A stretch of 64,000 nt of DNA from Lingula anatina (lineage: Eukaryota > Brachiopoda > Lingulata > Lingulida > Lingulidae): assembly GCF_001039355.2 (NCBI RefSeq), contig NW_019775541.1, positions 135,423 through 199,422 of the forward strand, given 5' to 3'. The first letter of the stretch is position 1; each line of letters begins with the position of its first letter. Of this stretch, positions 59,057 through 64,000 are shown piece after piece. The notes under the pieces were generated by a model. That model worked only from the letters and a program-made list of their open reading frames with translations, was not told the origin of the DNA and made no database searches. A program made the position numbers and the translations under genes.

Positions 59057-61570
59057 CTTTCTGTATAAAATAATAAAAGGCAAGTTTCTCCTTTAATAAT
59101 GTGATATTTTCTATTAATTTGCATAAACAGAAAAACAGTTGATTTCAATCTAAAGATGGGGACACAAACACTGTAAGAATTTGGTTAATGCTGCTTATAA
59201 AAAAAATTAAAACCTACTTTAAATTGGTTATAGTGCATCCAAAGAGAGGCAATAATGCGGAGGGAAGTGACACATTTTATTGCATGACTCAAGCTGTTAC
59301 TATTTTAATAGAAGCAGTACGGTAGATAGTTGTTTGAGATAAAGGGAATGTTAAAAAACCATATACAAGACAGTGCCAGCGTAAAGCGTTCTTCATATAC
59401 TGGTACCTGTTTGTTACCCCGAAAATCACCACCAACTAAAGGTATCTAATGTAGAATTTAAAATGCAACCCAAAAGCTTGAATCGCCTCTTGTTTAACTT
59501 ATAAGAGAGCAATTAAGTCTTTTAAAACATATAATGACAGAAAATGGCCTTAATCAATATTGCAAAAAATGAACCCCTGCCCACCTCGGTAGTCTGCCAT
59601 CTTGGCACAGTTTATAAAAAGGCGGTAAACGGAACGAGAGCCTCGTGATGTCTGGAAGTCGAGTCAAGGGAATGAATGGCGTATCTGGAAAACCTCCGTT
59701 AAAGCGCAGGTTTTGATCTTTGGCTTTTTCCAACATTGTTACAGTGTTATGCCGAGTTTCAGGAAAAGACGATAAAAGGTTAGAAAATCTGGGGAAAATG
59801 CCGTTTATTCCGGGATAATTAGTCAAATACAAAGAAAAAAAGCGTAACGTGTTTTGGTTTTAATTTATTTTTGCGCACTGCATTACTATACAATGTGCCT
59901 AACGCATCTTCACATTAAACCTACTAGTACGACTATTTATAGGTACAAGCGAGAAAGGAAACTTTAAAGCCTACGCCACAACTATCACTGCTTTATGATG
60001 GATCGGATTGTCCCTAAAACAGAAAAAAAGCAATACAACTACATTCCTCCAATACCCCAAATTTTGACCCGGACAAGATGTAGATTAAACATTTGTGGTT
60101 TTGAACCTTTGTCTGTGGCAGTTACGTGAGAGCGGCGTGGTGAAATGAGGCCCCTTGTTTTCACAGCTCATGTCTTTTTCTTTCTTTTTTTTTTTTTGAA
60201 GGTCATACAAAGCTTAACCTGATTACGTGTAGTCATACAGACGGATCTCAGATAAACACGTTTGCGGATGTTCTGTTTGCCGACGTACATGTAACTGTCA
60301 CATTTCTGGACCAGATTCACAGCTGACAACCTTACAAGCATCTCAACCATCTACTATATGAAGAATAACAGAGCCAATTCCTTTTCTATTGGTTTTGAAT
60401 TAATTCTAATGAGTCAATGCGTCCTTAATTGAATTCTACGTTTCATCAACCTATTCGCACACGAATGTACAGTTAAATACATTATTTTGGGACGTTTGGC
60501 GCTCAATCCGAGACGCACTGTCAAATATATTTTACAGACGTGTAAGTGTTAAGCAACTGCATAACAGCCTGTCGTTTTAACAGGTGGCAGGAAATCCGTG
60601 AAAGGTACAGAATCATGATCAGAATAATTCTGGGGTCATTCCATTTGCGTTATATCAACGACACACACAGTTTGTGCAATATTTTCCATAAATTTTTAAT
60701 ATCAGTTTTCATTACTGATGGGTCTTTTTTTTCACATTGGAAGGTATACTCAATATAGGATAAACCAGCAAAATTTATGAAGCAAGACAAAATAATGCCA
60801 ATATTACACACTGTTTAATGTTTAATAATATTGGAAATTATATGAGCAGTTTCACGATTATATCAAATTACATACTGTGCATTAAAATGGTTTTTGTGCG
60901 TGATCTTGTCGGTAAAGAAATAGGGGTCATTAAGAAAGGACATTGAACCCATCATTCAAAGGGTTACAGCAGAGGCCGGCCTTACATCATTATTCAGTGA
61001 CTGACATTCAACGAGGTGTTTGACCTCTGAGCGTACTTTAAGTGTGCAGTAAAATCGGGTTACTGAAAAGCGTCATATTTCACCGTGCATGTACACTGAG
61101 CGCTGGCATGGGACCGTGTACACCGATTCGGAACACCGCACACATTAAATCACCATCATATAATTCACTGACGCGAAGAAGTTCCGTGGCAGATTAAAAT
61201 TGCAGATATGTGTACATATCGCTATGTCGTATTTTATATTTATATAACTGAAAAACCAACGAACTCTACTTTTATATTTGAAAAGGCTTTTTATTCACCA
61301 AAATGTTCACGGGTGTAACCATAGAGGCGATGGATAGATCTTACACAACAACCGCCGATCGTAACCATTTGTGAGCTGCTGTGTAATCGACCCCGACCGA
61401 CCCAAATGCGCACGTACGATAAATGTGGAAGTGAGTGAGAGCGTTATCGAAATCCGATAAGCAAGCACGTATGTTCGCGTCTGAAATAAGGTCGCAGTGG
61501 ATAACAGAGGTCAGTCACACTGTGTTGTGCCTGTTACCAGTGTTAGTCAGGGGCTTGTTTCACAAAAAAA
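57859..61570. repeat. 3.7-kb direct duplication, copy 2
   Basis: Counterpart of 54115-57856, offset 3,744 bp at the start and slightly less later because of indels. Its inverted-repeat element lies at about 57976-58192 and its (CA)13 at 59019-59044. Past the A-run at 61564-61579 the sequence is unique. Confidence 0.95.
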
Positions 61571-61579
61571 AAAAAAAAA

Positions 61580-64000
61580 TCACAAATCAGATTTAGGGCT
61601 ATAAGTTAAGCCTACTGAGATATAGCCAGCTAAGTTGCATTTTGCAAAGAATGTTAAAGGTTGCTTACCTCGTTTTTTTTCCCAAATCCCTAATTAAGAG
61701 CCTTGAGCAAATTTTGATTCTCTTGACGAAGGTCTACTCTCAGCGCTGGCAGTTGTCCATTCAGGTACAGGCAAGTCCTATAAAATCATCGGTGACCAAT
61801 TATTTTCAGGTGAAACTACACGTTCAAAGCTAGCTGAGTGGCACATGTACCTGAATGGACTACTGCAATAGATACGTATTTCGCCAACATCCCACAGTCG
61901 ACAACAGTACATGCAATTTAAAAGCCTAAGCTAATTAAAATTTTATTTTATTTTGTGATACAAGACCGGGTCGATTAATAGGCACGCTAAATGCTTGCCG
62001 GAGTAAAGGCATCACATTTAATTGAAATATATACAATCAATGTTGTGCTTCAGTAACACCGTATTGAATTACTCGCTTACAGCAAAGGAGGAGGAGGTTG
62101 TGCCCCGGTATTTATATACAGTTTGTTATAATGTTCGATTTACAAATATGTTTCCACGTCATTACCCCGATGTTTAAAACGTCTAAACTCCATAACGTGC
62201 TGAAACATTATCAGTCTCGTTATGACCTGGTGATGACAGGAATTGGCAGGACGTTTGCGTCCGACAAAACGAATTTCAGAATACTATCTCAACACGCAGT
62301 TAGATCCAGTGTTTCTTTTAAATGTCTGAAACATTTTGTTTTAAACTATGTCCCACCGTGCTTGCGACCGCTTGAGAGGGAATTTATGACCACGATCATC
62401 TTTACCCCCTTTTCTTCAAAGTTGGGGCTTTGACAATATTTGATAGTCAACATCAGATGCATACTGCAGTGGTAACGAATTAATAATATTGCAGCCGTTT
62501 CTCTTGTGACAAAATTTATGAGAATAAAACCCAGAATTTGTTCACTAAGAGGTCGCAAGCCCGTTGTAACAGGCCCTTCGTATAAAACACGAGAAAAGAG
62601 CCGAAAACTCGAGCGAGATCCGTTTTGATGGACACATCGTTCTGTTTCTCATGTTTACGTTACTGCAGTGTTGTAGTTGTTGATGTTAAAGTATACAAAA
62701 CAAGACTGTGAAAAGAATTTTTAGAGGCGCCTAGTTTGAACGTATAAAACGGTTATAAAGCAGGTTATTTTCTTTGCATACAATCATCAACGTACTTTCG
62801 CTGATAGGCCAGTGAACCGATAAATCACTTAAAATAACTCTACCCTCGTATGTGAGATACATATATCTTACTGGTCACATTTGAAGTTGACAGACAAACT
62901 CGTTATTTCCATGAGAATAATGTGCCTCTCAGCTAGCCCTGAACACTCAGCAGTCTTGTTATATTAATTGTTAAGCGCTCCTGTTAAAAAAGCCCCCTAT
63001 TTGTCCATATGTATGCACAAGTCTTAATGTATTAAATAAAGTTTATTTACCGTGTGCTATATTCATTGTGACTGATACAGACAAATGATATATGCCTTTA
63101 TGCAACCCAGTGACTTGCTATTGTTGAACAGACGGATGCTCATCAATAGCACGTTGCTCTTGTGCAATCATGTCAAATACAGCCACAAGTTTGGACAAAA
63201 GCTAAACCTAAATCTTACTTCAGTTTTGCAGAAATATCTTGAATAATTAGTCAATTATCTAAAAAAAACAGCTGCAGCATACCTAATTGCAGTCTTCGCC
63301 ACGCCAGTATTAAAGGCTATATAGCATACCGCTGTCCTTTAGAGTAGTTTTTTCAATCGACCCTTAAGGCTCTAAGCGGTTCTCATCAGTCAAATGGCCT
63401 AACCATTGCATATAAAAGTACATTTATTTCTGCCATTTCCAACCAGCACGCCCAGCTTAACCTTAATTTGGTCACTGGTTGGGTCCGATTTAAGGAGACT
63501 CGATAGGGCTGGAAGACAGCTTTGGAATCGTTCATATGGGACTTTGACCCAGGCCAATTAAATCAAACAAAAACTGGCCTAGTTGGCCTAGTCCTAGATC
63601 GGTGGACCTCAGCTGGGCGTACTTTCAAGGCAGAATCTGGATAACATAATCTTTCAGACACCCCCTTTACTTCGTGGTAAATTATATACGCCTGAAAATG
63701 CCAACGAAATGAAGCAATAGATCGATGCACGTGCCCAAGAGAATATGTCAAGGGCCCATGGCATTAATGAGCAAAAACGAAAATCGAAGGGAGGACGTTT
63801 ATCCTAGACATATAATCCCGGTTGATGCCTAGAGAGAGTTGATTAGATCGATGTCATGTGCCCGTTCAGATTTTTTTTAAATCTGCACTGAGATTCTGCG
63901 AGATGCTTCGAGAATACATGGCATAAGCTTTTTGGTCACATCCCGACCAGTGCAAACATTCTGTGACTAAAAACTTAATCATCTCAGCACTTTATTTAAT
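61580..64000. other. Gene desert, right end
   Basis: No exon supported. A 15-bp inverted repeat (GTCCATTCAGGTACA at 61755-61769, partner at 61846-61860) lies near the left side. A 111-codon frame at 62098-62433 has no recognisable domain and no splice support. Confidence 0.5.

Overview
The window is animal nuclear DNA. It has short coding exons split by AT-rich introns with GT-AG borders, poly(A) signals, microsatellites, minisatellites and many short inverted-repeat transposons. Several of the repeats look like those of marine invertebrates (mollusc, brachiopod, hemichordate or echinoderm grade), but the sequence does not let me name the species. No bacterial features are present. All protein genes I can support are on the minus strand.

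Layout. 518-8875 holds the first 14 coding exons of mitochondrial arginyl-tRNA synthetase (RARS2); its 3' end lies beyond the left edge. Intron 13 contains a 24-bp minisatellite with a 72-bp higher-order period. 8876-16070 is mostly intergenic: ETS/GABP-like sites upstream of RARS2, a terminal-inverted-repeat element, a second minisatellite, one well-formed terminal exon of an unidentified minus-strand gene (12129-12182), a homopyrimidine tract and a tRNA-Asn-like pseudogene. 16336-25990 is a very large C2H2 zinc-finger gene in two big coding exons, with about 35 fingers, mostly in alternating pairs. A candidate 5' exon lies at 31594-31633. Its second coding exon is open in two frames that overlap at 19536-19688, and a TTTAAAT heptamer sits in the correct phase for -1 frameshifting at the start of the overlap. 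The choice between programmed frameshifting, a pseudogenising indel and an assembly error is the main open question of the window.

31.7-64 kb is essentially a gene desert. It holds several families of short inverted-repeat elements, a dead Tc1-like transposase (46.3-47.1 kb), one isolated exon-like segment with strong splice sites (53085-53172), and a 3.7-kb near-identical direct duplication (54115-57856 and 57859-about 61570) joined at a single N, probably an unmerged contig overlap. Single Ns also occur at 11273 and 29285.

The genes have no evident joint pathway: RARS2 charges mitochondrial tRNA-Arg, and the zinc-finger protein is probably a nuclear regulator carrying LDLS-type corepressor motifs and SUMO-related motifs.
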